DNA of 64,000 nt, taken from positions 369,246,831 through 369,310,830 of the forward strand of contig CM041778.1 of assembly GCA_023374045.1 (NCBI GenBank), read 5' to 3'. Every line of letters starts with the position of its first letter. Position 1 is the first letter of the stretch. The position numbers were made by a program, and so were the translations under genes. Source of the DNA: Limonium bicolor. Lineage: Eukaryota > Streptophyta > Magnoliopsida > Caryophyllales > Plumbaginaceae. The notes under the pieces were generated by a model that was given only the letters and a program-made list of their open reading frames with translations, was not told where the DNA came from and searched no databases. Positions 44,554 to 57,765 of the stretch are shown piece by piece.

Positions 44554-45968
44554 ATGGACAATTTGGGTGGACAAGGAAGGGATATATCGGAAGATGAAGA
44601 TTCCTATATGGAGTTTATGGAGAATATGGCGAATTCAATACAAGCCGATGCTGATGCGATTACAGTAGCTGGTCTTGCGGTAGTTGCAATCGTGAATAAC
44701 CCTCCGCCACGTGTAAGACGTCACTCAGGCGTATTCACTGGCAACGATTGGATAGATGACATGCTGATTTCTTGTGACGATACAAGAATATTCAACGCAT
44801 TTCGAATGAACAAATACACTTTTCGAAGTTTGTGCTCGATACTCTTTCGGAAATATGGCTTGAAGGGAACTTCTGAGTTTAGTGTGAAAACGAAGGTCGG
44901 ACTGTTTTTACATATATTGGCAAAGAAAGATTCAAACAGAGATGCCCAAGAACGATTTGCTTGTTCTGCTGAAACTGTATCTCGTAATTTCCATGATGTA
45001 CTGAACGCAATGGACTTGTTCGGTCGGGACATTGTGAAGCCACGTGACCCACAGTTTCGTGATGTGCCAGAAAAAATTCAATCAAACCCACGTTATCATC
45101 CGTTCAAGGTTAGAAATATATTGTTATTATGAAACAACCATGTTATGTAATTGTTTGTAATTCATGACATTTAACATATTTTAATGGTTTGAAGGATGCG
45201 ATTGGAGCTCTAGATGGTTCACATGTTAAGATCGTCGTTGACGAGCATTTGCAGATGGCATGTAGGGGAAGAAAGAGGGAAACAACAATGAATGTGTTAG
45301 CAATTTGTGATTTCGACATGTTATTTACTTTTGTAGTCACCGGCTGGGAAGGTTCTGCCCATGATGCTAGCATATTGGCCGACTCAAAAAGAAGCTTCAA
45401 TTACCCCACACCACCAGATGGTAATATATAAATTTACTACTTAATTTTGTTAAATTATATGAAACTTCTTATCTTTGACGAATCAATCACAATTTCACTT
45501 TATGATGTAGGAAAGTTTTACTTAGCCGACAAAGGATACGCAAATCGTGGACGTGTAGTGACACCTTTCTCAACCGCGCGATATCACTCATCACAATGGA
45601 GGGGTGCTCCGCCAACTGGTCGTGAGGAGATTTTTAACAAAAGTCACTCGTCCTTGCGTAGTGTAATTGAAAGGGTGTTTGGTGTTCTCAAGAAGCGTTG
45701 GTGTATTTTAGACTGTGTGCCACATTACTCGCCGACGGTTCAAAGCAGGATAGTTTCAGCATGTTTTTCGTTAAACAACTATATACGACTACTTGATCCA
45801 CTCGACTCCATTTTCATTGAGTTTGAAAACGAGTATGTAGGGCACGCAGACGGTAATGAGGAAGACAATGGTGAGGTTGCTGATGATGTGGACGTTGGGG
45901 ACGATCCAAACGAGATGTCTATGGATGATGTTCGTAACGCTATTGATGAAGTTTTGGCCTGTAACTGA
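44554..45968 (+). CDS. Harbinger transposase (HARBI1/ALP1-like DDE nuclease)
   Basis: Three exons, 44554-45108, 45195-45420 and 45511-45968, with matching phases (0 and 1), give 412 residues. The N-terminal part has an acidic stretch, then FRMNKYTFRSLCSIL and VGLFLHILAKKD (helix-turn-helix-like region typical of the family). The catalytic DDE domain shows IGALDGSHVKI (first Asp), GWEGSAHDASIL (second Asp) and SVIERVFGVLKKRW (Glu), all intact, with YLADKGYANRGR between. The C-terminus is acidic (DDVDVGDDPNE). The enzyme cuts and inserts the element at 3-bp targets, together with the Myb-like partner. The start is the ATG at 44554, directly after an AT-rich leader. No frameshift is seen, so the element could be active or was recently. 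Confidence 0.9.
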
Positions 45969-46153
45969 TAACTAATGTTATTTCTGCTTAGTGCACTCAG
46001 TGGCCTTTGGCCATTTATTTTTCTTTTTATTATTTTGGCTATTTTGATGTCTTTTATATTCTTAGCTTGCATTTTTCTTATTTTTCTTTTGGGCTGTAAC
46101 TGATAACTAATGTTATTTTTGCTTAGTGCACTCAGTGGCCTTTGGCCATTTAT
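45959..46153. repeat. Duplicated transposase stop and 3' UTR segment (about 60 bp, 135 bp apart)
   Basis: CTGTAACTGATAACTAATG plus the following 40 bases, up to TTTGGCCATTTATT, occur at 45959 and again at 46094 with one or two changes. The first copy contains the transposase stop codon. Confidence 0.8.
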
Positions 46154-46805
46154 TCTGTTGCCAAGCACTGTCTACTATTGCTTATTTATTTCTACGGGCT
46201 TGCCACTGTTGTGTGTGTGATCGATAGAAAAACAAAGGAGACTCTGCCCAATTTTTCACAGACTTCCCTCATCTACGGTAATATGATTTGTGTGAGCTAA
46301 GTGTATCTCGTTACTACTTATATATCCTAAGACGTTTGTAAACCATAAAACTATATGAGCTTAGTTTTAGTTTTCTTAAAGTATAAGATTAACCATGTGG
46401 GTGTATTTGACACTACTTAATAGTTTACATTTTTTTTGGCCGTGTATGTTAATCACATTTATGTACTACTTAGATATGAAATAATCATTTTCTTTAATTT
46501 TTGAAATGCAATTAACTAAATATGTAAAGTTGTACAAATTAATCAAATTCATAGGAGAAAAAACTTTTAAAAAAAGCCAAACTGTTTTTCATTCAGTAAC
46601 ATGCGTAAACTAACAGATTTTTACTAAATACAACATACAATTTGGTAATTGTAAAAAATATAACAGATTTTTAAAACCAGCAGCAGGTTTCCACCAAACA
46701 CCCAAACCAGCAGCTGACATTTCTGTAAAATTCGTCAGCAGACAGCTTCTCAATTTCCAGAGCAGCAGAACCCGACAGCAGCCCCAGCTGTCCCCAAACG
46801 AACCC
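46154..46805. other. Harbinger right non-coding end
   Basis: AT-rich sequence followed by a CAGCAG/GCTGC-rich subterminal stretch (46675-46790) and the right inverted repeat (46789-46805). No coding region. Confidence 0.5.
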
Positions 46806-46808
46806 AAT

Positions 46809-47470
46809 ATATTGATATAATTGCCATCCATTACGGGCTCGTTATTCGCTTCCAGTGCACCATACTTTATTATTTTAAATTTATCGCACGTTTATAAATT
46901 AACCCATAATCTATTCTACTTAACCAACCACTCTTAATTGGAAAATATATCTTTATTTAGATTTTAAGAAAAAAAACCTTTATTTTAATCTCTTATTAGG
47001 CATACAGTCATCGACGTCAGTTGGATACTGAGTTAAATACTCCACCTTGGTAGAGAAGAAAAATAAGGACTAGTTTACAAAAACTGACAGTGGTCAAAAC
47101 AAATTTGATAAGAGGATACAAATGGGCAAACTGGCAACTGCCGGATTTGGTTCATCAAACGGAGCCGATATGAATTGATAAAATGCCAATCGAAGGCTTA
47201 TACAGTTTCCTTTATCCATTAGTGGTCATTTCATCTAATAGATATCCAACAAGCAGGTTTTCTCCAGTGCAGGTCCTTTCGAAAGTCACACGATTGACAA
47301 GTTAGGGAGTACGCAAAACATAATGCATTGGCAATAGAGAGCTATGTCTACCCATTGTTACAAAACACGAGTGTAAAAGAACAAAGACCGGAGAAAAGGA
47401 AATCCTGACAGCAATGAGTTTTACAGCTTGGTCTAAGAATTGGATTACTAGAACCAGCCGACCATCAAAT
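46809..47470. other. Intergenic, 3' flank of RPN11
   Basis: AT-rich; probably contains the RPN11 3' UTR (about 47270-47470). Nothing else recognised. Confidence 0.4.
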
Positions 47471-50239
<2,769 letters not shown>

Positions 50240-50552
50240 ATCTGTTGTTTATGTGCTCGTTTCTTCGTTCCAAGATCTATCCAGCTACGTCCGGAGTCTC
50301 TCTCCGTGGGTTGATTCTTTTCCCTTGTATACAACTGAGGATCGGCAATCGATTTCTTTTCCCACAAGATATGTTCAGAACTATGGGAAGACGGAGAAAG
50401 AAAAACAGTAGCCAGATTAGAAGTGTGTGTGCAGAACATGGAACTTACTGCAAAACGACATCGTTCAAAGAAGATAATCTGTTTATAAATTAGGAAAATC
50501 ACATCCCCCCATCTCACCCATGAGGTTTAGGCAAATTTCACGTCGCACCCGT
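50240..50552. promoter_or_regulatory. Presumed RPN11 promoter and 5' UTR region
   Basis: Short interval between the RPN11 start and the CACTA-like MITE. No clear TATA box or other site could be named; inferred from position only. Confidence 0.3.
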
Positions 50553-50889
50553 CACTAGTAAAAATCAAAGTTACAAAGGTTCTTGCAATGATTTAATATC
50601 GTTATCAGTTGTTATTAGTGACAAGAATTTCGTTACCAAAGATAGTACTAGAGAATTAAAAAAATTGAGATTACAGTAACGATATACTTGTTACAAAATC
50701 ATATCTTTAGTAACGATATAACTTTTAGTAACGAATAAAAGTCGTTACAATAAATAAATTGATCTTTGATTACGCCATCATATGTAACGACATATAACGA
50801 CTTTTATCGTTACAATAAATTAAATTAGTAACGATTTTGATTTTTGTAACAATTTTTTGTTGTTACCAAAAATCTATATACTAGTAGTG
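50553..50889. mobile_element. Small CACTA-like MITE with GTAACGA subterminal repeats
   Basis: Starts CACTAGTAAAAATC and ends TATACTAGTAGTG, the inverse of a CACTACTAGTATA terminus. Inside, GTAACGA/TCGTTAC words recur more than eight times in both directions, as in CACTA subterminal regions. No convincing 3-bp TSD was found and there is no coding sequence. Confidence 0.55.
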
Positions 50890-51586
50890 CATGTGATCTG
50901 GGAATTTAAATTATCCACCCATATAATTTACACCGTTTTACATTTGTCACTTTATTCTCCATTATGACCCTTCATTATTCGCTCTTTTTTGTTGTGTGGG
51001 GGTGGACCAATTTTTTAGCCCTAATCTCCTCTACGAATATTCTAACCCTACCTTTATTGATTTAGCGCTAAACATTTGAGCTTTTGATTTCTTCTTCATC
51101 CCTCCTATTCTCTTCGCGATGTTCTATCTCGTTGTTGCTCTAGTTCTTCCTTCCTCGTTTTCTTCTCGCTTCTTTATTGTTGTAGTCGCGACTTCTCCAC
51201 TTGTGCTGTGAATTAGGACCTACCTGGCTTCGATTCCTCGCTCCGGGTTGATTTTGAACCTAGTGCGCTCTGGTATGTTACCTGACCTATTTTCTAGGGT
51301 TTATTCAATCCTGATATGAATGTGCATGTAATTTCCCTCGGTTGTGTTGGTTTTGAACCTTGACGTGTGTTCCTAATTGCTTATTGTGGGTGAATTGTGA
51401 ATCATAGCAATTTGGTGTGTTGTATAGGGTTGATTACAAACCCTAGAATTTTATTTTACAACTGTGAGCCGATTTTTAGGGTTCTTTTTGTCACTGTCTA
51501 TGTTAATATCAATACACATTATGATTTCAAGCAAGCCCCTAAGTAATGCCAGATTTCAATCTCTAACGTGTGTTAGTGATGAAGTG
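50890..51586 (+). other. Intergenic, T/C-rich, unrecognised
   Basis: Resembles an untranslated leader (T/C-rich 51060-51250, then T/G-rich intron-like DNA), but no exon with a recognisable product follows. Confidence 0.3.
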
Positions 51587-51594
51587 GTTCTAGT

Positions 51595-52165
51595 TAGGCC
51601 TGACAAGTTGTATTTTCGTATCGTGTAACTGATAGAAACGATACACGACACTAAATTTACATGAAGATACACGGTATACGACACGAAAATATTTTCGTAT
51701 ATGGAATTCTATATACGAAAACAAAATCCAAAATACTTGTTAACGAAACAAAATATACAAAAGGTATTCGTGTGTACACGAATTACATGTGTACATGAAT
51801 TACATTTGTACACGAATTAATGAAATAAATAAGTAACACGTAAATAAATGAAAGACCAAAATATTATATTTACATGAATTAATGATATAAATAATTAACA
51901 CAAAATTTGTTTGTGTGTAAATGAACTACATGTGTACACGAATTATATGTGTACATGAATTATTTACAGGTATTTCGTGTATACACGATATGTATACACG
52001 ATATGTACACACGATATGTACACAATTAGATACGGTACACGACACGTTAATAAATCATGTATATACGCTACACGACATGAAATTAGTTTCGTATATAAAA
52101 TCAAATATCTATACATGTTAATATCATGTCGTGTTTCGGGTCTCGTTACTTTTTTGCCAGGCCTA
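51595..52165. mobile_element. 571-bp hAT-type MITE with internal TACACGA repeats
   Basis: The termini TAGGCCTGACAA and, inverted, TAGGCCTGGCAA are hAT-like. A perfect 8-bp TSD, GTTCTAGT, lies at 51587-51594 and 52166-52173. The interior is packed with variants of GTACACGAATTACAT and ATACACGATATGTAC, in places as near-perfect short tandem repeats. No transposase, so it would be mobilised in trans. Confidence 0.9.
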
Positions 52166-52173
52166 GTTCTAGT

Positions 52174-53176
52174 TATTTCTCTATTCATTGATTGAAGTGA
52201 TGTTGGTAGACTTTTTGTTGCTTGCTCATTTCCGGATGCGAGAAAGCTGGAAATTTTCTCATTTGGGTTGTGGTAGCGATCAGCATAACCTAAATTGCTC
52301 TTTCCCATTTGTGAGAAAACTATAATTGCTCCACTTGGCTATTTGTCATTGATCTACTGGTATCAGTTTTATAGTTGTGATGAAGGAGCAGGAATCCTAA
52401 TTTAAGCTCATTTTTTGTTCCAAAAGTCCATTTGTCAAAGGTGTATTACATGAATAAATTGTTAATGGTGAGGATGAGCTAGAGCTATGACCTTACCGAT
52501 TGAACAGTCCTACCTGGTATTGTTATTTATGACTGATGGACATTTTATGGACTTTAAGTAGGTGAGTTTTTGTACTATGTCATCTTTAATCAACAAAAAT
52601 AGCGAACACCACTTCACATTCCATAATGTGAAGTGAACAGCAAAAGGAACATTCGATTGTTCATTGTCCTGACATGTGAAAACTCTAGAAAACTTTTATT
52701 TTACCAATGTGACTGTCTTAATGGTATTTTCAAGTGGTCGTATGAGGAGAACCTCCACGAACATTTATTGATGCCTGAATGCAAGTGATGTAGATGTTGA
52801 TGTCATTATTCAAGAGCAAGTGAAACAACTTAGAAATGAGTCAATGGAGCTCAAACACCAGCAGTAAAGAGACACATTGAATTGAAGTTGAGATAATAAG
52901 CTTAATATCCTTTGTTATGTAATTCTGGGTGTGATTGTGCCAATGTACTTAAAGCTAGTTTAGTTTAGTTGAAGTAGTTAGATTTTGAAGTCATTTTGAA
53001 TGTAATAGTGGTGACTATGTAACCAATGAATCAACATTACTGGTTATCATTTTGTAATGTCGCTTTGGATCAATGAAAATGTGTTATCTCTATAGATACT
53101 TCTTTATTACTTCAATATTTCAGCACTCTTTTGTTACAAACAATCAATCCACAGATGCTAACTTTTATTGCTCAAT
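52174..53176 (+). other. Intergenic with possible zinc-finger gene remnant
   Basis: At about 52695-52865 short frames read GIFKWSYEENLHEH and, after a frame change, IIQEQVKQLRNESMELKHQQ. These faintly resemble the end of GRF-type zinc-finger proteins. Otherwise AT-rich with no feature. Confidence 0.25.
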
Positions 53177-53365
53177 CACTAGTTGAAAAATATTTTATAA
53201 CACGGTTACAAATTATAATTGGCTTTATGGCACGGTTTTAAGGGGTTTTATATGTTGCAGTAGTAAATAATCAATATTTTTATAACACGGTTAAGATATG
53301 ATTAGAGGTGGAAAACCCATTTTTTATAACATGGTTTGCAATCAACCGTGTTATAAAACCTGTTT
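53177..53365 (+). mobile_element. CACTA-like end with TAACACGGTT subterminal repeats
   Basis: Begins CACTAGTTGAAAAATA, followed by repeated TTATAACACGGTT and its inverse AACCGTGTTATAA within 190 bases. A different subterminal word from the MITE at 50553, so a different CACTA family. The right terminus was not identified. Confidence 0.5.
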
Positions 53366-55152
53366 TTGTTTTCAAAAAGTGCTTTCCTAGTCTTCTGTGA
53401 TGACTCCAACACTTTTACAGTCATTACTTATTCAATATACATACATATATCACAAAAGTAATCCCACACCATTTAATCAAAGTAATAGTAGCACATCTCA
53501 TATAACTACATAATATAATTTCTCACTCTTTTCTCTACTTAGAACTTGGTATGTAATGATGTGCGTGTGTGTGTATATATGTATATGAAGAACAATTCAA
53601 TAGAGAAGAGAAGGATCTGCGCAACACAAACAATTGTTTTTTGCCAAAGCTTAGCAACCTCTTCGATCCAAACAATGACACTAGTACTAGCATAAGCAGC
53701 AATTACAAGGAAAGGTTGATTGGTTGGTTGGTTCATCATGTTGTCAACACTAATGACAGCTTTGTGGAAGAAATGGAATTAAAAACCAGAGAGGGGCCTG
53801 AAATATTAAAAACTCTTTTAAATTGTCAATGAGAAAGGAAAAGCACTTTTATTTGCGTGTTTCTAATTTACTTACATTAAAAAGAATAGCACCAATACCA
53901 ATTATGAGCATTATATCAACAAATTATATATATTGCTGATATGGAACCAGGCCTTGGAAATATTCAGGAACGTATTAAAAAAGATCACTATTTAATTAAT
54001 TAGTTGCTAGTTAAGTCAAAGGATGTGTTGTGTATCATACCACCATACAAGCCTAAAGGCCGTTTGACAAGCTATAGATGATGGAAAAGATGGTTACTTG
54101 TGAGAATGTTTTGTTGTTAGTAAAAAACCAAGTAGTATTTACATGCATGTTGTAGGTAATAAAAAAATAAACTGTCAGCTATAAAAGAGGCCTTCAAGTT
54201 TGTTATAGAAGTCAGCCATAGCTTCACTGGAATAAATGGATTTGTGTGCCTTAACAATAATATTAAGACACATGAAAAAAAAACTTTAATGCAAACATGA
54301 ACTAATGATACCCTCATGCCCACACCATTAGATTTGAACAGATTCTCTATCATTTACCCCTTTGAGATTGGGTCCTCATACAATCCCTATACTTGAAATC
54401 AAGGGCCAGCCGCTCGTGCTCACAACCTAAATCACTGAAGACGGGAAGCATCATGATAAAATCCCATAAAAATAAACTAAGAGTCATTTGAAAGAAAAAG
54501 CATGTGCGTGTGTATAAAATTTAACAACACTTCTTAACGAGGATTAGCCAACAACTACCACAAAAGATGTAGAAGAAGACGTGTGATGTAACGAAGATAC
54601 ACCAATATATTAACAAAAGCCATTCATTTACTATTTTGAGATAAATTTCCAATTAAGGATGATACTGTTAGAGATCAAGTGTGGGTCTCATATTAAAAAA
54701 TTATATAGCTAGTAAGTAGTTCATATAGCCTATGCTACTCCACCTAATGCCTGTTGGTTTTAGGAAGGAACCTCATGGGTTAATGGGTATAGTTCTCTCT
54801 GTTGGGCTTATTCTTCCCCCCACAATATTTCTAACACCTCGCCTTAAAGAATTGACAAACACTCATTTGTGTGTATAACAAAGTTGTAAGTCAAATAACA
54901 AATTCTATAGTTACTGAGCAATATATGTACTGTTAAGGAGTTACTCAATAGAATCATTATGACATAAATCGTTCACCAAGATGATCATGCTTCCAAACAT
55001 TCCCCGATGCTGAAAACAAATCCAGCTAGTCAACATGGTTAGAAAAGGATGGATCCTAATTGAATCAAAGAAACTTGCCATTTGCATTCATACTAAATAT
55101 TTAACAGCCACAACAAAGCAATATATAGGCAGTTGTAGCAATATCTAGAGTC
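53366..55152. other. Intergenic, nothing firm
   Basis: Contains a GT/AT microsatellite (53562-53586), an unassigned 87-residue frame at 53569 and a possible small LTR (see 54666). No gene supported. Confidence 0.4.
54666..54836 (+). repeat. Possible small solo LTR (TGTTAG...CTAACA)
   Basis: 171-bp interval with inverted ends TGTTAGAGATC and TATTTCTAACA, as in copia or TRIM LTRs. No target duplication was found. Confidence 0.3.
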
Positions 55153-55460
55153 ACTACAACATTATGGACTTTTAAGGGCAATGAGGATATTATCAAAGAA
55201 GGCGATTTCAACATTGCCCTGAAAGATGAAATCAAACAAGGGACAAAATATTGATGTCTTTGTTGACATCAAAGAGAGCAACGTAGTCGTTTGCTTGCTG
55301 TTGTTGAAAAAAATCAAAGAGGGCGAACTAAATACATTGCCCTTAGAAATACGTCGTATGATATATTGGAGTTATCTAGGAGGGCGACTTGGTTCCTTGC
55401 TCTTGTAAGGGAGCAATTATATTTAGTTGCTGTTATAGACTAATAAAAAGTAGCAACATT
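55153..55460 (+). mobile_element. CACTA-like end with AGGGCAA/AGGGCGA subterminal repeats
   Basis: Begins CACTACAACATTATGG and carries recurring AGGGCAATGA, GAGGGCGA and TTGCCCT words in both directions over about 300 bases. The far terminus was not found; downstream sequence (55500-55900) is T/C-rich and unrecognised. Confidence 0.55.
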
Positions 55461-56039
55461 TTTATGTCGCCTCCCTTATTCAATGAGATCAATTATATTC
55501 GTGATTCTCCAGCACAGCCCGTTCAAGCTATCTCCCCCATTTTTCTTCTCGGCGTCGACTCTACAGCTCCTCACTAGCTCTCACAACCTTGTCTGGGCAT
55601 CACTCTTAGGCCCCAGTGTCTATCGATCTTCCTAGTATGGTTCGTGGCAGAGGCCGGTGACTTAGTCCGTCCCTTCTGGTTCATAGAGTTCACCATTCAC
55701 AATTTGTTGTTCTTCTTCTCTGTGTCGTTCTCTCTTCAACTACTTACGCTTCTTTCTCTGTGTTCTCTTGGTACACTTACTCTTGAGGAGGCTTATCAAG
55801 AACCCTAGGTACGTGATTGTTGAAGTCAAAGTGGAAACTGATTTTTACCCGCGGTCGATTTCGTGTGCTTAGTATTTTTTGAGTGGCAGTCCTCACATGT
55901 CCATCTATCTTCAATGGTAATCATAATTCATTTTATTCAATGGTTGACCAGGCACGCATTCAGGCACACTCAAGCAGTGCCCCAGTTTTGGAAGATACTC
56001 CAAAATTCATAAGTTTCACGAAAAAAATAACAATCAGTC

Positions 56040-56997
56040 TGAGCTACATCCGAATGTAGCTAACATGGCTACATTTGAGGGCATTTTAGTCAAATTAAAG
56101 TACTATGATAGTTACATTAGGGGTAAAATTTATAAATTATAAAAGTTGGAAGGGAGAGAGACGAGGGAGCACGTGTTGTTTTTTTTCATTTCTTTTTTTT
56201 CTTTTATTCTATTTCTTTATCTTTATCACAACACAAAATTTAAATGGTTGTAACTTACAATATATAAGTCTAAAATGAAAAAAAATTATATCATTCTTAA
56301 CCTAAATTCAAGCTCTTCAAAACAAGATCAGTCATGGATATGTTTTGACAACTTTTAAAAAAATTTATTTTTACATGTATACGATGATATTTTTATGTGA
56401 GGATGTCTGTACATATTTTAATGGGTGAATGTACATGTTTTAATGTGACAATGTACATGTTCTAATGTGAGAATGTACATGTTCTTTAATGAACATCTGT
56501 ACATGTTTGTACGGCCATCTGTACAAGTTTTCTCCCTAATATCTACATATTTTATTCTAAGGATATACATATTTAATGATTCGTACAGATTTATGTGACC
56601 ATCTGTATATTTCTAATGCGAGGATGTATATGTTTTTACGTGTGGATGTACATGTTTTAATGAACATTTGTACAGTTTGTATGATCATCTGTACAAGTTT
56701 TCTTTTACGTTCTGTACATTATACATGTAATTTTTTTTAAAAAAGTTGTCAAAATATATCCATGACTGGTCTTGTTTTGAAGAGGTTGAATTTAGGTGAA
56801 CAATGATATAACTTTTTTTTTTCATTTTGGACTTATATATTGAAAGTTACAACAATTTAAAGTTTTTATGATAAAATAAGAAAAAGAATAACAATCTTTT
56901 TAAAAAAAAAAGAAAAAAGAAAAAACTAATGTATGTAGCCATCTTGCCTACATCACCTTTAGCCAAGAATTTGGCAAAAAATAATGTAGGTTTTTTT
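56040..56997. mobile_element. Foldback element with internal GTACATGT minisatellite
   Basis: Left arm about 56205-56385 and right arm about 56722-56895 are inverse copies (for example ATCAGTCATGGATATGTTTTGACAAC against its inverse with a few changes). Ends carry GGCTACAT words on both sides. The centre (56385-56720) is an imperfect repeat of about 20 bases built on ATGTACATGTTTTAATGTG. No coding sequence; superfamily uncertain. Confidence 0.6.
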
Positions 56998-57533
56998 GAT
57001 TGATTATGACACCCGGCCAATACCGGGAAGTAACAAGTTAAAGACGGCCAAAAATTACTGTATCACAGTAGTGCTTGAGGACTGAGGTAATTGAAAATGA
57101 CCTTATACTTTTGGTTGAATTTGGGATAAGTAGTACGATGAAACACCCATCTGACGACCACAATTCCCTGCGGTCTTTGTTGTCTCTCCTTCTATTATTT
57201 TGTCTGATTAATACCTGCAACTATGAATTTAATTGTTGGTGTGAGAGCTGAGTATGAAGAACATCCATCTTTACAGACAATCTAGCTTCTGCAGCTATGA
57301 ATTTAGTTATTGGCCATGTCCGTTGCTTACCAGAAGATGAAAAATTTATGCCTGGATATCAGAAATGAAGTCCTCACCGATATTCAGATATATAATCATC
57401 ATTAGCCGGTGGCCTAAGTCTACCTTTTTGTCAAGTGAGCATATCTTACGTTTCCATTTCAATACTAGTTCTACTTTCTTGGAAAAAGAAAGTAAAAATG
57501 TTTATTCTAACTTTAATAGACTAAGCAGCGTGC
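56998..57533. other. Intergenic, nothing recognised
   Basis: AT-rich DNA flanking the copia insertion; no supported exon. Confidence 0.4.
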
Positions 57534-57538
57534 AATAC
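57534..57538. repeat. Left TSD of the copia element (AATAC)
   Basis: AATAC here and at 62835-62839 flanks the element. Confidence 0.8.
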
Positions 57539-57735
57539 TGACAACAGGAAGGTGAAGAAGAAAGACTAAGTATGTTATTTAGTAATACAGAGGTAACGAG
57601 ACTCTGTACTTTGTTATATAATACATGCCTATGCGCCTGTATATATATGTGCGAGAGAGGGACGGGACGGAGATGTACATACACAGAGTGCACTATAACA
57701 TATACTACATATCATACTATATTATATCTGATACA
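57539..57735 (-). repeat. 3' LTR of the copia element
   Basis: On the minus strand starts TGTATCAGATATAATATAG directly after the PPT and ends CCTTCCTGTTGTCA. 197 bp. Differs from the 5' LTR by one substitution and short indels in TA and CATA runs. Confidence 0.92.
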
Positions 57736-57765
57736 CCCCCTCAAGATTTATAATTGCACAGCAAT

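Larger units (their letters stand above)
38715..46805 (+). mobile_element. Large PIF/Harbinger DNA transposon
   Basis: The left terminus GACCTCGTTTGGGGACA (38715) matches the inverse of the right terminus GGGTTCGTTTGGGGACA (ending 46805) at 14 of 17 positions. A second shared word GGGTGTTTGG follows about 60-100 bases further in on both sides. AAT flanks both ends (38712-38714 and 46806-46808), a 3-bp TSD as in PIF/Harbinger, though the usual target is TTA/TAA. Inside are the two genes of an autonomous element, a Myb-like protein (42958) and a DDE transposase (44554), both on the plus strand and open after splicing. A 1.9-kb tandem array fills much of the space between the left end and the genes. 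At 8.1 kb it is large for the superfamily. Confidence 0.75.

Noticed and set aside
42958..45968. Reading the Myb-like and transposase genes as domesticated host genes
   Set aside because: Inverted ends, AAT flanks and the paired arrangement fit a transposon; domestication would usually leave only one gene without ends.
53569..53832. 87-residue open frame
   Set aside because: No conserved motif, next to a microsatellite, no splice context; likely chance.
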